A DNA stretch of 64,000 nt, taken from contig DXAH01000027.1 in assembly GCA_019117105.1 (NCBI GenBank), positions 1-64,000 on the forward strand. Direction: 5' to 3'. The notes under the pieces are model-generated. The model saw only the letters and a list, made by a program, of their open reading frames with translations. It made no database searches and had not been told where the DNA came from. Position 1 is the first letter of the stretch. Each line of letters begins with the position of its first letter. This stretch comes from Duodenibacillus intestinigallinarum (lineage in GTDB: Bacteria > Pseudomonadota > Gammaproteobacteria > Burkholderiales > Burkholderiaceae_F). The position numbers were made by a program, and so were the translations under genes. Below are positions 44,396 through 54,059 of this stretch, piece after piece.

Positions 44396-45394
44396 ATGCA
44401 GCGCAGAGACGGTCTTGCGGCTTTGCTGGCTTTGCCATTCGTGTCGGCGCTACCCGTGAGGGCGGCCGAGGCGAAACGTCGCATCACGGTATACACGGCC
44501 GTGGAGCCGGAGTGGCTCGCCGTTTACCGTAATGCCTTTGCCGCCGTTCGTCCCGACATCGAAATCACCTATGTGAGGGCTTCCGGAGGGCCGATCTGCG
44601 CTCGTCTTCTTGCCGAGAAAGACCGAGTGCAGGCCGACGCCGTGCTGGGGGTGTCAGCCATTGCTCTGGAAAACCTCAGAGCCAAAGGTATTTTGGAGCC
44701 CTATGCTCCGCACGAGGTCGAAAAGCTCAATCCCAAGATGGTGGAAAAGGATAACCATTGGTTCGGGATCAACGCTTGGGGAGGATCGGTCTGCGTCAAT
44801 ACGGATCTTCTCAGGAAAAAAGGACTTTCGGTGCCGCGCAGCTGGTCCGATTTGCTGCAATCTGAATTTCAGGACCAGATTGTCATGCCCAACCCGAGAG
44901 CTTCGAGCACGGGACTGATGTTTCTTCACGGTTTTGTGCAGGGGTTCGGCGAGAAGAAAGGCTGGGAGGTGATCGAAAAGCTGCACGCCAACATGCTTTT
45001 TTATGCGGCAAGCGGCGCGCGGCCGGCAGCCATGGCGGCACAGGGGGAAATTCCCATCGGATTGAGTGCGGCCGCTTTTCTCAAGCCTTTTTTGAAATAT
45101 AAAACTCCCGTCTCGGTGGTGCAGCCGGAAGAAGGCATTGCGTGGGATGCGGAGGCCTGCGCGCTGCCGCGGGGGTGTCCTCATCCGCAGGAGGCGAAAG
45201 CCTTTTTGGATTTCTGCGCCGGACCTGCCGTCGGCCAAATTGCGGCTGATTTCAGCGGCATTGCGGCACGGGAGGGTTTTAGCACTGAAGAGGGCAAACG
45301 GATTGCCGAGCGTTTCCTGCCGATGGATTTTGCCCGCGCTGCAAAGGACAAAGATGTGATTCTGGCGCGCTGGTATGCGCTTGCCACTCGCTAA
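44396..45394 (+). CDS. ABC transporter substrate-binding protein (2-aminoethylphosphonate or iron type)
   Basis: From the ATG at 44396, six bases after the previous stop, the product is 332 residues with an N-terminal export signal (QRRDGLAALLALPFVSALP). The mature protein is a type II periplasmic binding fold with segments ITVYTAVEPEWLAVYRNAF and NAWGGSVCVNTDLL. This shape is shared by Fe(III)-binding FbpA/AfuA proteins and by the PhnS2-type 2-aminoethylphosphonate binders. The Tyr-Tyr iron-binding pair of FbpA is not obvious, so the phosphonate reading is preferred. Next gene overlaps in sequence range only slightly and encodes the ATPase. Confidence 0.82.
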   Translation: MQRRDGLAALLALPFVSALPVRAAEAKRRITVYTAVEPEWLAVYRNAFAAVRPDIEITYVRASGGPICARLLAEKDRVQADAVLGVSAIALENLRAKGILEPYAPHEVEKLNPKMVEKDNHWFGINAWGGSVCVNTDLLRKKGLSVPRSWSDLLQSEFQDQIVMPNPRASSTGLMFLHGFVQGFGEKKGWEVIEKLHANMLFYAASGARPAAMAAQGEIPIGLSAAAFLKPFLKYKTPVSVVQPEEGIAWDAEACALPRGCPHPQEAKAFLDFCAGPAVGQIAADFSGIAAREGFSTEEGKRIAERFLPMDFARAAKDKDVILARWYALATR

Positions 45395-45413
45395 GGAAAA
45401 GGATGTGACAGGT

Positions 45414-46436
<1,023 letters not shown>

Positions 46437-46440
<4 letters not shown>

Positions 46441-48047
46441 GTTTAAGCCGCACGTACGACGGCCCGATGCCCAAGCTCCTCCTCGGAGGGCTTGTGGCTC
46501 TTTTGGCTGCAGGACTTCTCTGGCCGTTAGCCGAACTCGCGCTTCTCGTCGTGGCAGAAGGGGCGGGAGCGGCAGCGTTTTTAACGCCCTACAACCTGCG
46601 GGCCGTCGGCAATACGATTGTCATGGGGGCCGTCGTGGCTCTGACGGCGACCGTGCTGGGCTTTGTGGTGGCCTATGCCATCACGGTGACGCGCGCTTGC
46701 GGACGCGGTGCACTCAAGGTGCTCTTTTTGGCGCCGTTGTTTGCGCCCTCCATCATGCCTGCCATCGGGATCATCTATTTGGTGGGCAGCAACGGCTTGT
46801 TTTTTAATCTGGACCTCTACGGTCCTATGGGCGTCTTTTTGGCCGGACTCGTCTTTGCCTTGCCTCATACAGTGATGCAGCTGAGGTTAAATCTGGCAAC
46901 CATGGATGTGAAGCTCCTGGCGGCGGCAAGAAGTCTCGGCGCCGGTCCCTGGCGGCGCTTTGCAACCGTGACGCTGGTGCATGCCAGAGCGGGACTGGCC
47001 AACGCATTCATGATCGCCTTCATTTTGACGATCACCGACTTCGGCGTGCCGAAAATGCTTGCGGGCGACTTTCCGATGCTTGCTACCGAAATTTATGCGT
47101 TGGCGGTGGGCGAGCAAAACTTTGCTGCAGCAGGGCTTTTGAGTCTTGGCTTGCTCATTCCGGCGCTCTTGGCGCTTCAAGTGACGCGACGCTTTTCTCA
47201 GACACAGACGAAGGCGGTGTTCCACGTCAGAGAACCCGAGCCTTCGCCGATGCGCGATGCTGTGGCCGGCGTTCTTGCCTGGTGTGTGGTCGGTGCGGAA
47301 GTGCTGGTGATCGGCGTTGTGATCTATGGTTCCTTCATTACGTTCTGGCCGTACGAAACGCAGCTTACGTTGGGCAATTACGCCTTTAGAAATTCAGCCT
47401 ACGGAATCAGTCCCTGGCTGCATTCCCTGATCGTGAGCTTTGCCGTGGCGGCATTGGGAACCGTGTTGGCGTGGATGGGCGCCTACCTGACAGTTCGCAT
47501 GCCGCAGTTGCCGGGCCTTTTGAGGACGGCTTACGACAAACTTGCCTCGTTGCCCGTCTGCATTCCGGGGACGGTGCTCGGCTTGGCTTGGGCGATGACT
47601 TTTTCCGGTACGCCGCTTTTTACGGGGACGCTCGGCAGTCTTTTTCTGGTGATCGCCAATACGGTGATTCATCTCTGGAGCGTACCTCACATTACGGCAA
47701 AGGCCGGCCTGAGTGCTATGAACGGCAAGTTCGAAACGGTTGGTCAAACGTTGGGTGCCGGTCGGCTCGTGACGATTACACGGGTGATTGTGCCTTTGAG
47801 TCGTGCCGAACTTTGCGATATTTTCTCCTACCTTTTTGCTTCGGCTGTGACGACAATCTCTGCGGTGGTGTTTCTGTACACCCCTTCGAGCATTGTGGCG
47901 GCCGTGGCAGCCATCGACATGATCGACAGCGGCTTTATCAGTGAAGGCGCGGCCATGTCGTGCCTGATTTTTGTTTGCGCGTTGACAGTGCGAGCGGCCT
48001 CGCTTGTGGCCTCCGGTACTGTGTTTACCAACCGATGTTCCCGATAA
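46437..48047 (+). CDS. ABC transporter permease, fused two-domain (FbpB/PhnU2-like)
   Basis: The 536-residue protein has about 12 membrane helices in two halves, each with an EAA-like loop (AARSLGAGPWRRF and GQTLGAGRLVTITRV). It is of the double-length kind found in iron (FbpB) and 2-aminoethylphosphonate (PhnU2) systems. ITDFGVPKMLAGDFPMLATEI and TTISAVVFLYTPSSIVAAV resemble the phosphonate branch more. The ATG at 46437 overlaps the TGA of the ATPase gene; an ATG at 46425 is also possible. The protein forms the membrane channel for the binding protein at 44396. Confidence 0.85.
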
Positions 48048-48052
48048 CGGCC

Positions 48053-49369
48053 ATGCGACGCACGCTTCCCATTACGTTCGTTATTTTGAGTGTCCTGCTC
48101 GAGCCGCAGGCCGCCTACGCCTATCTTGATCCCGGTACGGGCAGCATGTTGCTTTCCGTTTTTGTGGGGTTGATTTCGGGCGCCTACTTTGTGATCCGAA
48201 AGCTTCCTTCTACGCTCAGAAGTCTCTTTTTCCGACTTACCGGCAAGACGGATGCCCTCAAGCACAATACGCTGACGTTCTATGCCGAAAGCGCGGCATA
48301 TTGGTCGACGTTCAAGCCCATTCTGGCGGCACTCGAGACGCTGGGTGTGGAGAGCTCTTATCTTACGAGCGACGAGAAGGATCCGGTGTTTACCTCCGGT
48401 TTTAAGTGTGTGCATCCCCGCTTTATCGGCAAGTCCAACACAGCCTATACGGCGCTGGGATTTCTGCAGACCAAGGTGTTTGTGCTGACGACCCCCGGCA
48501 TCGACGTCTTGCAGATCCGACGTTCTCCGGGCGTCGGTCGCTATGTGCATGTGGTGCATGCCGTGGGTGACATTCACACCTACAAGCTTTTCAGTTTCGA
48601 CTACTACGACGCCGTTTATTGCGCCGGCCCCGGACAGGTTAAGAGTCTTCGTGCGCTTGAGTCGCTGCGTGGAACTCGCCCCAAAGAGTTGACGCAGCTC
48701 GGCTGTCCCTATGTGGACGGTCTGGTGGAGCGGGCAAAGAGAGCGGCTCCTCCGCAAGCGGGTACTGTCATTGTGGCGCCCACGTGGGGCCGCAACGGTC
48801 TGCTGACCCGAACCGGCGCCATGATTCCGAAGATGCTTGCGCAAGCGGGGTATCACGTGATCCTGCGTCCGCATCCGCAAAGTTTTGTGTCCGAACCGGA
48901 ATTGATGGATAAGCTCGCGCAGGAACTCTTGCCTTTTGACAACGTCGAATGGGATCGACAGCCCGACGGTTTTGCGTCGTTGTCCCGTGCGCAGCTGATG
49001 GTAAGCGATATTTCGGGCGTGATCTTTGACTTTGCATTCGTCTTCCTGCGTCCGGTGATAAGCGTAGGTGCGGGGCCGCTCAAGGACGGGTTCGAAGCGT
49101 GGGAAATTCCGCACGAAGCTTGGGAAGTGAGTGCGCTCGATACGTTGGGTAAACGCATATTGCCCGGTGACGAGAAAAACGTGGTCGAGGCCGTGCAGGC
49201 TCTTTTGGCCGACGATTCTCGTGCGCGCGAAAAAATTCTCGCCTTGCGCGAAGAAAACGTTGTCAATTTCGGTGCGGCCGGCATGCCGATTGCGCGTGCT
49301 CTGGTCGCCGAAGTCGAACGCCTCAAGAATCAATCGACGCGCAAAACGCAGGCAAAGAAGGGACAGTAA
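48053..49369 (+). CDS. CDP-glycerol glycerophosphotransferase-like protein
   Basis: From the ATG at 48053 the product is 438 residues (an ATG at 48035 is in frame and overlaps the permease stop). A hydrophobic signal/anchor (RRTLPITFVILSVLLEPQAA) is followed by YLDPGTGSMLL and a second membrane helix. The large soluble part resembles the GT-B C-terminal fold of TagF/TagB proteins: PTWGRNGLLTR, the IILRPHP-like VILRPHPQSF motif and SRAQLMVSDISGVIFDFAF. Such enzymes add glycerol-phosphate units from CDP-glycerol to a lipid-linked chain at the cytoplasmic membrane. The catalytic histidines appear to be retained. It is followed two codons later by the Oxa1-sulfatase fusion. Confidence 0.82.
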   Translation: MRRTLPITFVILSVLLEPQAAYAYLDPGTGSMLLSVFVGLISGAYFVIRKLPSTLRSLFFRLTGKTDALKHNTLTFYAESAAYWSTFKPILAALETLGVESSYLTSDEKDPVFTSGFKCVHPRFIGKSNTAYTALGFLQTKVFVLTTPGIDVLQIRRSPGVGRYVHVVHAVGDIHTYKLFSFDYYDAVYCAGPGQVKSLRALESLRGTRPKELTQLGCPYVDGLVERAKRAAPPQAGTVIVAPTWGRNGLLTRTGAMIPKMLAQAGYHVILRPHPQSFVSEPELMDKLAQELLPFDNVEWDRQPDGFASLSRAQLMVSDISGVIFDFAFVFLRPVISVGAGPLKDGFEAWEIPHEAWEVSALDTLGKRILPGDEKNVVEAVQALLADDSRAREKILALREENVVNFGAAGMPIARALVAEVERLKNQSTRKTQAKKGQ

Positions 49370-49372
49370 GCG

Positions 49373-52243
49373 ATGTTGGATTTCATTTACACGCTTTTGA
49401 TTGCGCCGCTTGAATACTGGATGCATGCGGCTTTGGTTTGGGGCTACTCGCACACCGAAGCCTGGGGTCCGGCCATTGTCGTGATGAGTCTGGCCGTCAA
49501 CGTGGTGATTCTGCCCATCTACATCAAGGCCGAAAAGTGGCAGGAGGGCGAACGCGCGCTGCGCAAGAGCTTTGAAGCCAAGGAGACCATGATCAAGCGT
49601 ACCTTCAAGGGGCAGGAACGCTTTGCCATGATTTCGACGATGCATCGTCAAGCGGGTTACTCGCCGTTTTTGTCGCTGCGCTCATCGTTGGGCTTTTTCC
49701 TTCAGATTCCGTTCTTCTTTGCGGCTTATCACTTCCTGTCGCATTTCGAGCCTCTCGCGGGCGTTTCCTTTCTCGGCATCGCTGACTTGTCCAAGCCCGA
49801 CGCCATGATCAATCTAGGTGCGTTTTCAGTCAATGTGCTGCCGATTCTCATGACCGTCATCAATCTGGCAAGCGCGCTCGTCTATACGCACAACATGACG
49901 CGCCGCGACAAGATGCAGCTCTACGGCATGGCAGCGGTCTTTCTGGTGTTGCTATACGACGCGGCAAGCGGTCTGGTGCTCTATTGGACATGCAACAACA
50001 TCTTTTCGTTGGGAAAGAACATCGTTTACAGCCTGCTCGAGCGCGTGCAGAAGCCCGCAGCGGCAATTTTTGGCGCGGTACGCGGCCGCTTTGCGCATCA
50101 ATCAGCGGAAGTCTTCCCCGGAGGGTGCCTATACGGTGTGCCGCTGATGTTCTGGGGCGTTGCCGTCATTCTGGCGCTTCTATCGAGCAATCAGGCGTTT
50201 TTTGTGCCGGAGAGCATCAAAAACGCCGTGTCGCTTTCGTCTGACTTTGCCTATATCGCCAGCATTGTCATCGCCGTTGTGCTGGCCGTGAAGTTGCGGC
50301 TTTGGAAGCATCACTGGGTTATCTTGCTTCTGACTGTTGTAGCTGCGTATTACGGTCTGCGCGTTTGGGGCAAGTGGTATTTCTTCGGGGCCAACCGCAA
50401 GAGTTTTGCCTTGAGCTCGGGTTTTCTTTTCTTGATTCCGGCTCTGGGCGTGCTTCACGCCGGCATTGATCTGCGACGCTTTTTGTACAGCGAAGCGCAC
50501 AGTGCGCGTTCCACTAAGCCGGCAGAAACGCTACTGGCTCCGGCCGGTATCTGGATTACGTTGCTGCTGGCGGCATATCTTCCTGTGCAGGCGTATTGCA
50601 CGGCTGTCGAAATTTTCTCCACACCTGATGTCGTTTTGGCTAAGTCGCTTTTGTGGTGCGCCGGCATCGGCGTTGTTGTGTGGTTGTTTGCTTTTTTGGC
50701 CGGTATCGTCGGATCGCGTAACTTTGCGGGTTATTTTCTGGGGGCGGTGACGCTTCTGTTTACCGTATATGCCTTCTTGCTTCCGCTTGATACCGGCACG
50801 ATCGACGCTTTCCAAATCAGTAATCCCTCTGCGCTTTTCCGCTCGGCTAATCTCTTTACCGACTTTTCCGTCATCGTTGTGGTCTTCGGGGCGTATATCT
50901 GGCTGATTCGATCCGGTCATACCCGGTGGATCAAGAGCGTGTTCGTGCTGTGTATTGTGGGTTCGCTCGTCAACGGCTCATACCTCCTGTGGCAGAGCCG
51001 CGGTCAGTGGCAGACCGATACGGCTCCTCGGGAAACGGCGGCCGACGAGCTGCCCGACTACAACGACCGACTTTTCGGTTTTTCCAAGACCGGGGAAAAC
51101 ATTGTCGTTGTCATGATGGACGCTTTTACCGGTACGCATATGGAGCGCATTCTGCAGGCCGAACCGGAACTCAAGCGCGATCTTGACGGATTTGTGTGGT
51201 ACCCCGATACTCTGGCGGCCGGTCCATCGACCAATACGGGCATTGCTTCGGTTCTGTGCGGCTATGACTGCACGCCGCTGGCCATCAACGCGCAGGGCAG
51301 CGAATCGGTGGCGGAAAAGATCAATCGCAGTTACGGCAACTTCATCAACCGTCTCGGCGACAAGTGGGATGTTTCGCTATACGAGCGCAATTGGCTCGAA
51401 GAGATGCGCCTGCGAAAGTACACCGATCACGATGTCCTTGGACTTCGCTATCTGAGCGACGCCTATACCGACCGTTACATCGAGCGCAACGACATCGCCA
51501 TCGGCCGCGGCAACACCGACGAGTTTTTGCTTGCCGTGTCGGTCTATTCCGCCGTGCCCTGGAGCGGCAAAAACCTGATCTATCGAGACGGCCGTTGGTT
51601 TGAAAGTTTCCTCGGAAACAAGAACGAAGTTCTGGTGCTGCGCGCTCTCAAGGACTGGGCGCTTTTCGATCAATTGCCCGAATTGTCCAATGCCAATCGG
51701 CAAAAGAGTACATTTAAGTTCATTGACACGGAACTCACACATTTTCCTTGGTTTATGGATCCGGGCGTTTGCCGCATTCAGACCAACCCAAAGCGTGAGA
51801 TGAGTTCCGACGGGGTGCCGCTTGCGCATCTGGCAACGGAAACGTGTGCGCTCAAGGCACTTGCCAAGTGGTTCGACTGGATGAAAAAAGAAGGCGTTTG
51901 GGACAACACGACGGTGGTGTTGGCCAGTGATCATTCGGCCGGCGACGATCCTGCCTACAGCAAGATTTTTACCGATGCTGGCATGGGCACAGGAGCGGCT
52001 CGCTCCAATGCTTTGTTGTTGGTGAAAAAAGCAGGACAAGCAGGAGAACTCAAGACTGACGATGCGCCCATGACGGCGGCCAAGGCGGCCGCACTTTGGA
52101 CGGGCGTAGAACCTCCGCAACCGCGCATCCATATTTTGGGCAAGTCGCGCGGTGAGGGATATCTGATCGAACGTGTCTGGCATGTCAACGGCAGCATGTT
52201 TGATCCCAAGAGCTGGACGGAAAAGGATACCCAGGCACAATGA
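49373..52243 (+). CDS. Oxa1/YidC domain fused to a sulfatase-fold (LtaS/EptA-like) enzyme
   Basis: This 956-residue protein joins two parts rarely seen together. Residues about 1-225 are an Oxa1/YidC insertase domain: WGPAIVVMSLAVNVVILPIY at 31-50, then RSSLGFFLQIPFFFAAY and a terminal GLVLYWTCNNIFSLGK. Residues about 255-540 hold about seven more membrane helices. Residues about 575-930 are a sulfatase/alkaline-phosphatase fold: metal-binding aspartate in VVVMMDAFTGTHM (about 578-590), nucleophile region PSTNTGIASVLCG (about 618-630), and a metal DH in VVLASDHSAGDD near 880. The soluble domain should face the periplasm and could transfer or cleave phosphoglycerol units. It lies directly after the CDP-glycerol enzyme gene and ends overlapping the hydrolase gene. 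Confidence 0.88.
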   Translation: MLDFIYTLLIAPLEYWMHAALVWGYSHTEAWGPAIVVMSLAVNVVILPIYIKAEKWQEGERALRKSFEAKETMIKRTFKGQERFAMISTMHRQAGYSPFLSLRSSLGFFLQIPFFFAAYHFLSHFEPLAGVSFLGIADLSKPDAMINLGAFSVNVLPILMTVINLASALVYTHNMTRRDKMQLYGMAAVFLVLLYDAASGLVLYWTCNNIFSLGKNIVYSLLERVQKPAAAIFGAVRGRFAHQSAEVFPGGCLYGVPLMFWGVAVILALLSSNQAFFVPESIKNAVSLSSDFAYIASIVIAVVLAVKLRLWKHHWVILLLTVVAAYYGLRVWGKWYFFGANRKSFALSSGFLFLIPALGVLHAGIDLRRFLYSEAHSARSTKPAETLLAPAGIWITLLLAAYLPVQAYCTAVEIFSTPDVVLAKSLLWCAGIGVVVWLFAFLAGIVGSRNFAGYFLGAVTLLFTVYAFLLPLDTGTIDAFQISNPSALFRSANLFTDFSVIVVVFGAYIWLIRSGHTRWIKSVFVLCIVGSLVNGSYLLWQSRGQWQTDTAPRETAADELPDYNDRLFGFSKTGENIVVVMMDAFTGTHMERILQAEPELKRDLDGFVWYPDTLAAGPSTNTGIASVLCGYDCTPLAINAQGSESVAEKINRSYGNFINRLGDKWDVSLYERNWLEEMRLRKYTDHDVLGLRYLSDAYTDRYIERNDIAIGRGNTDEFLLAVSVYSAVPWSGKNLIYRDGRWFESFLGNKNEVLVLRALKDWALFDQLPELSNANRQKSTFKFIDTELTHFPWFMDPGVCRIQTNPKREMSSDGVPLAHLATETCALKALAKWFDWMKKEGVWDNTTVVLASDHSAGDDPAYSKIFTDAGMGTGAARSNALLLVKKAGQAGELKTDDAPMTAAKAAALWTGVEPPQPRIHILGKSRGEGYLIERVWHVNGSMFDPKSWTEKDTQAQ

Positions 52244-53172
52244 TGATGTTAAATCCCAAAATCGTGTTTCGTGGCGAGTCCGCCTTTGTCGATAATTTCA
52301 AATTGTTTGATGTCGTACTAAATAACGGCATCACGCTTCGCGTAGCAATCGGAGGCGATGGCGACAAAACGCCGGTTTTGATGGTTCACGGTCACCCGCA
52401 CACGCATGTGATCTGGCGCAAAGTGGCGCCGGCATTGGCCAAGGATCGCAAAGTGATTCTGGTTGATTTGCGAGGCTACGGTGATTCCTCGAAGCCCGAG
52501 AGCATGCCGGATCATCGTCCCTACAGCAAACGTGAAATGGCTTGCGATTTGCAATTGATGCTGCAGACACTCGGCATTGAGCAATGTGACTTTGTGGGAC
52601 ATGACCGCGGCGGGCGCGTGGGGCATCGTTTTGCGCTGGATTGGCCCGAGCGGGTGCGCAGGCTTGTTTTTATCGACATCGCGCCGACCGCTACGATGTA
52701 CGAGCGCACTGACAAAGAATTTGCGACGCGTTATTTCTGGTGGTTTTTTCTGATTCAGCCCGAACCGTTCCCGGAAAAGCTCATCAACTTTGATCCGGAA
52801 TATTTTCTGAGACACCACATTCGGGGACAGCTCAAGATTGAAGGTTCACTTGAGGAAGCGGTTTTTGAAGAGTACCTACGCAGCTATCGAAAGCCCGAAA
52901 CGATCCATGCCATCTGTGAGGACTATCGTGCCGCAGCAACGATAGATCTTGTCGACGACAAGACTGATGCGGATAAACGTATCCAAGCTCCTTTGCATCT
53001 GCTCTGGGGCGCTCGAGGCACCGTTGGAAAGCTTTACGACGTGGTGCAGACCTGGCGGGACAAGGCCAGTGTTGTATCGGGCCGCGCGCTTGATTGCGGG
53101 CATTCGCCGCAGGAAGAGTGTCCTCAGGAATTTCTCAAGGAAGTCAAAGCCTTCTTGGACGGAAACAAATAG
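52240..53172 (+). CDS. Alpha/beta hydrolase, haloacetate dehalogenase-like
   Basis: The 310-residue protein starts within the stop codon of the previous gene (ATGA overlap). It has the alpha/beta hydrolase fold with the HGHPHTHVIWRKV oxyanion region, nucleophile aspartate in VGHDRGGRVGHRF (not serine), a second acid in VFIDIAPTATMYER, a WWFFLIQPEPFPEKLI segment like the halide pocket of fluoroacetate dehalogenases, and the catalytic histidine in DCGHSPQEECP. Close dehalogenases act on haloacetates, but related family members hydrolyse other esters. It seems cytoplasmic. Its link to the envelope cluster is unknown. Confidence 0.85.
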   Translation: MMMLNPKIVFRGESAFVDNFKLFDVVLNNGITLRVAIGGDGDKTPVLMVHGHPHTHVIWRKVAPALAKDRKVILVDLRGYGDSSKPESMPDHRPYSKREMACDLQLMLQTLGIEQCDFVGHDRGGRVGHRFALDWPERVRRLVFIDIAPTATMYERTDKEFATRYFWWFFLIQPEPFPEKLINFDPEYFLRHHIRGQLKIEGSLEEAVFEEYLRSYRKPETIHAICEDYRAAATIDLVDDKTDADKRIQAPLHLLWGARGTVGKLYDVVQTWRDKASVVSGRALDCGHSPQEECPQEFLKEVKAFLDGNK

Positions 53173-53183
53173 AGACGGACGGT

Positions 53184-53828
53184 ATGTCGAGATTTCACGA
53201 GCTCATCACGGGATTTCATGGCTTTAGAAACGAATACCTGCTCAAGGACAAGGAATTTTTCGAGCAGCTGGCGCACGGGCAGAGTCCTAAGACGCTTGTC
53301 ATCGCCTGTTGCGACTCCCGCACCGACCCGGCCATCATTCTGGGCTGTAAGCCTGGTGACTTGTTTGTCGTCCGTAGCATTGCCGCCATTGTTCCGGACA
53401 AGGATTCCGCCGGCAAACACGATGCGGTGATCGCCGCCATCGAGTACGGCATCAAGCATCTTGAGGTGCATGACATCGTCGTGATGGGACACTCTAACTG
53501 CGGCGGCATCCACGGTTTGCTCAATCCTGACAAGATCCGCTCCGAAGAATTCATTTCGCGCTGGGTATCCTTGGCGCTGCCTGCCGTTCAGCGTATCGAT
53601 CATGAGAATCCCGGAATTGACGCGCGAATGCGCTGCCGCTTGTGCGAGGAAGGTTCCGTACTGCTTTCGATCGAAAACCTTCTTTCGTACGAGTGGGTGC
53701 ACGAACCGGTGCAGGCCGGTCGCCTGTGTCTGCATGCCGTCTACTACGACCTCGGTCGCGCTCGTCTTGCTTTATGGAACAGCGAAACAGAAGATTTCGA
53801 AGAGGTTCCCGCTCTGCATTCTGCCTGA
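53184..53828 (+). CDS. Beta-class carbonic anhydrase
   Basis: From the ATG at 53184 the product is 214 residues, typical for the family. The zinc ligands and their partner residues are present: CCDSRTDP (the CxDxR motif) and GHSNCGG (His and Cys ligands). The enzyme interconverts CO2 and bicarbonate in the cytoplasm, supporting carboxylation and pH control. A longer frame from 53094 overlaps the hydrolase gene and lacks the family start. It is the last gene of the run. Confidence 0.95.
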   Translation: MSRFHELITGFHGFRNEYLLKDKEFFEQLAHGQSPKTLVIACCDSRTDPAIILGCKPGDLFVVRSIAAIVPDKDSAGKHDAVIAAIEYGIKHLEVHDIVVMGHSNCGGIHGLLNPDKIRSEEFISRWVSLALPAVQRIDHENPGIDARMRCRLCEEGSVLLSIENLLSYEWVHEPVQAGRLCLHAVYYDLGRARLALWNSETEDFEEVPALHSA

Positions 53829-53974
53829 TTTCGAAGCGAAGAAGCTTTGCAAAATTCATGTTTTTGCATGATTGAAACTTTTGTAATAACGCTAGTTTTT
53901 AAATTAAAATTCCATAAAAATCAGAAGCTTAAGATATTAATAAGAGGATCTTTTGCAAGGAATCTTGACTGCAA

Positions 53975-54003
53975 AACAGTAAGAGAGTAGAGTGATCGGA
54001 ACG
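53975..54003 (+). promoter_or_regulatory. Candidate sigma-70 promoter of leuA
   Basis: TTGACT at 53975-53980 and TAGAGT at 53998-54003 are separated by 17 bases, close to the ideal for a vegetative promoter. The leader to the leuA ATG at 54060 is about 50 bases. The short leader shows no leucine-rich open frame, so attenuation of the E. coli type is not evident. Confidence 0.55.
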
Positions 54004-54059
54004 TTCAATAACTTGCTTTTTGCAAGAGAAGATCATTTTCAATACACGGAGTTTTGCAA

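Noticed and set aside
47828..49651. A 607-residue minus-strand open frame across the permease, CDP-glycerol and fusion genes
   Set aside because: It spans three well-supported plus-strand genes and shows no domain; it is a shadow of their codon use.
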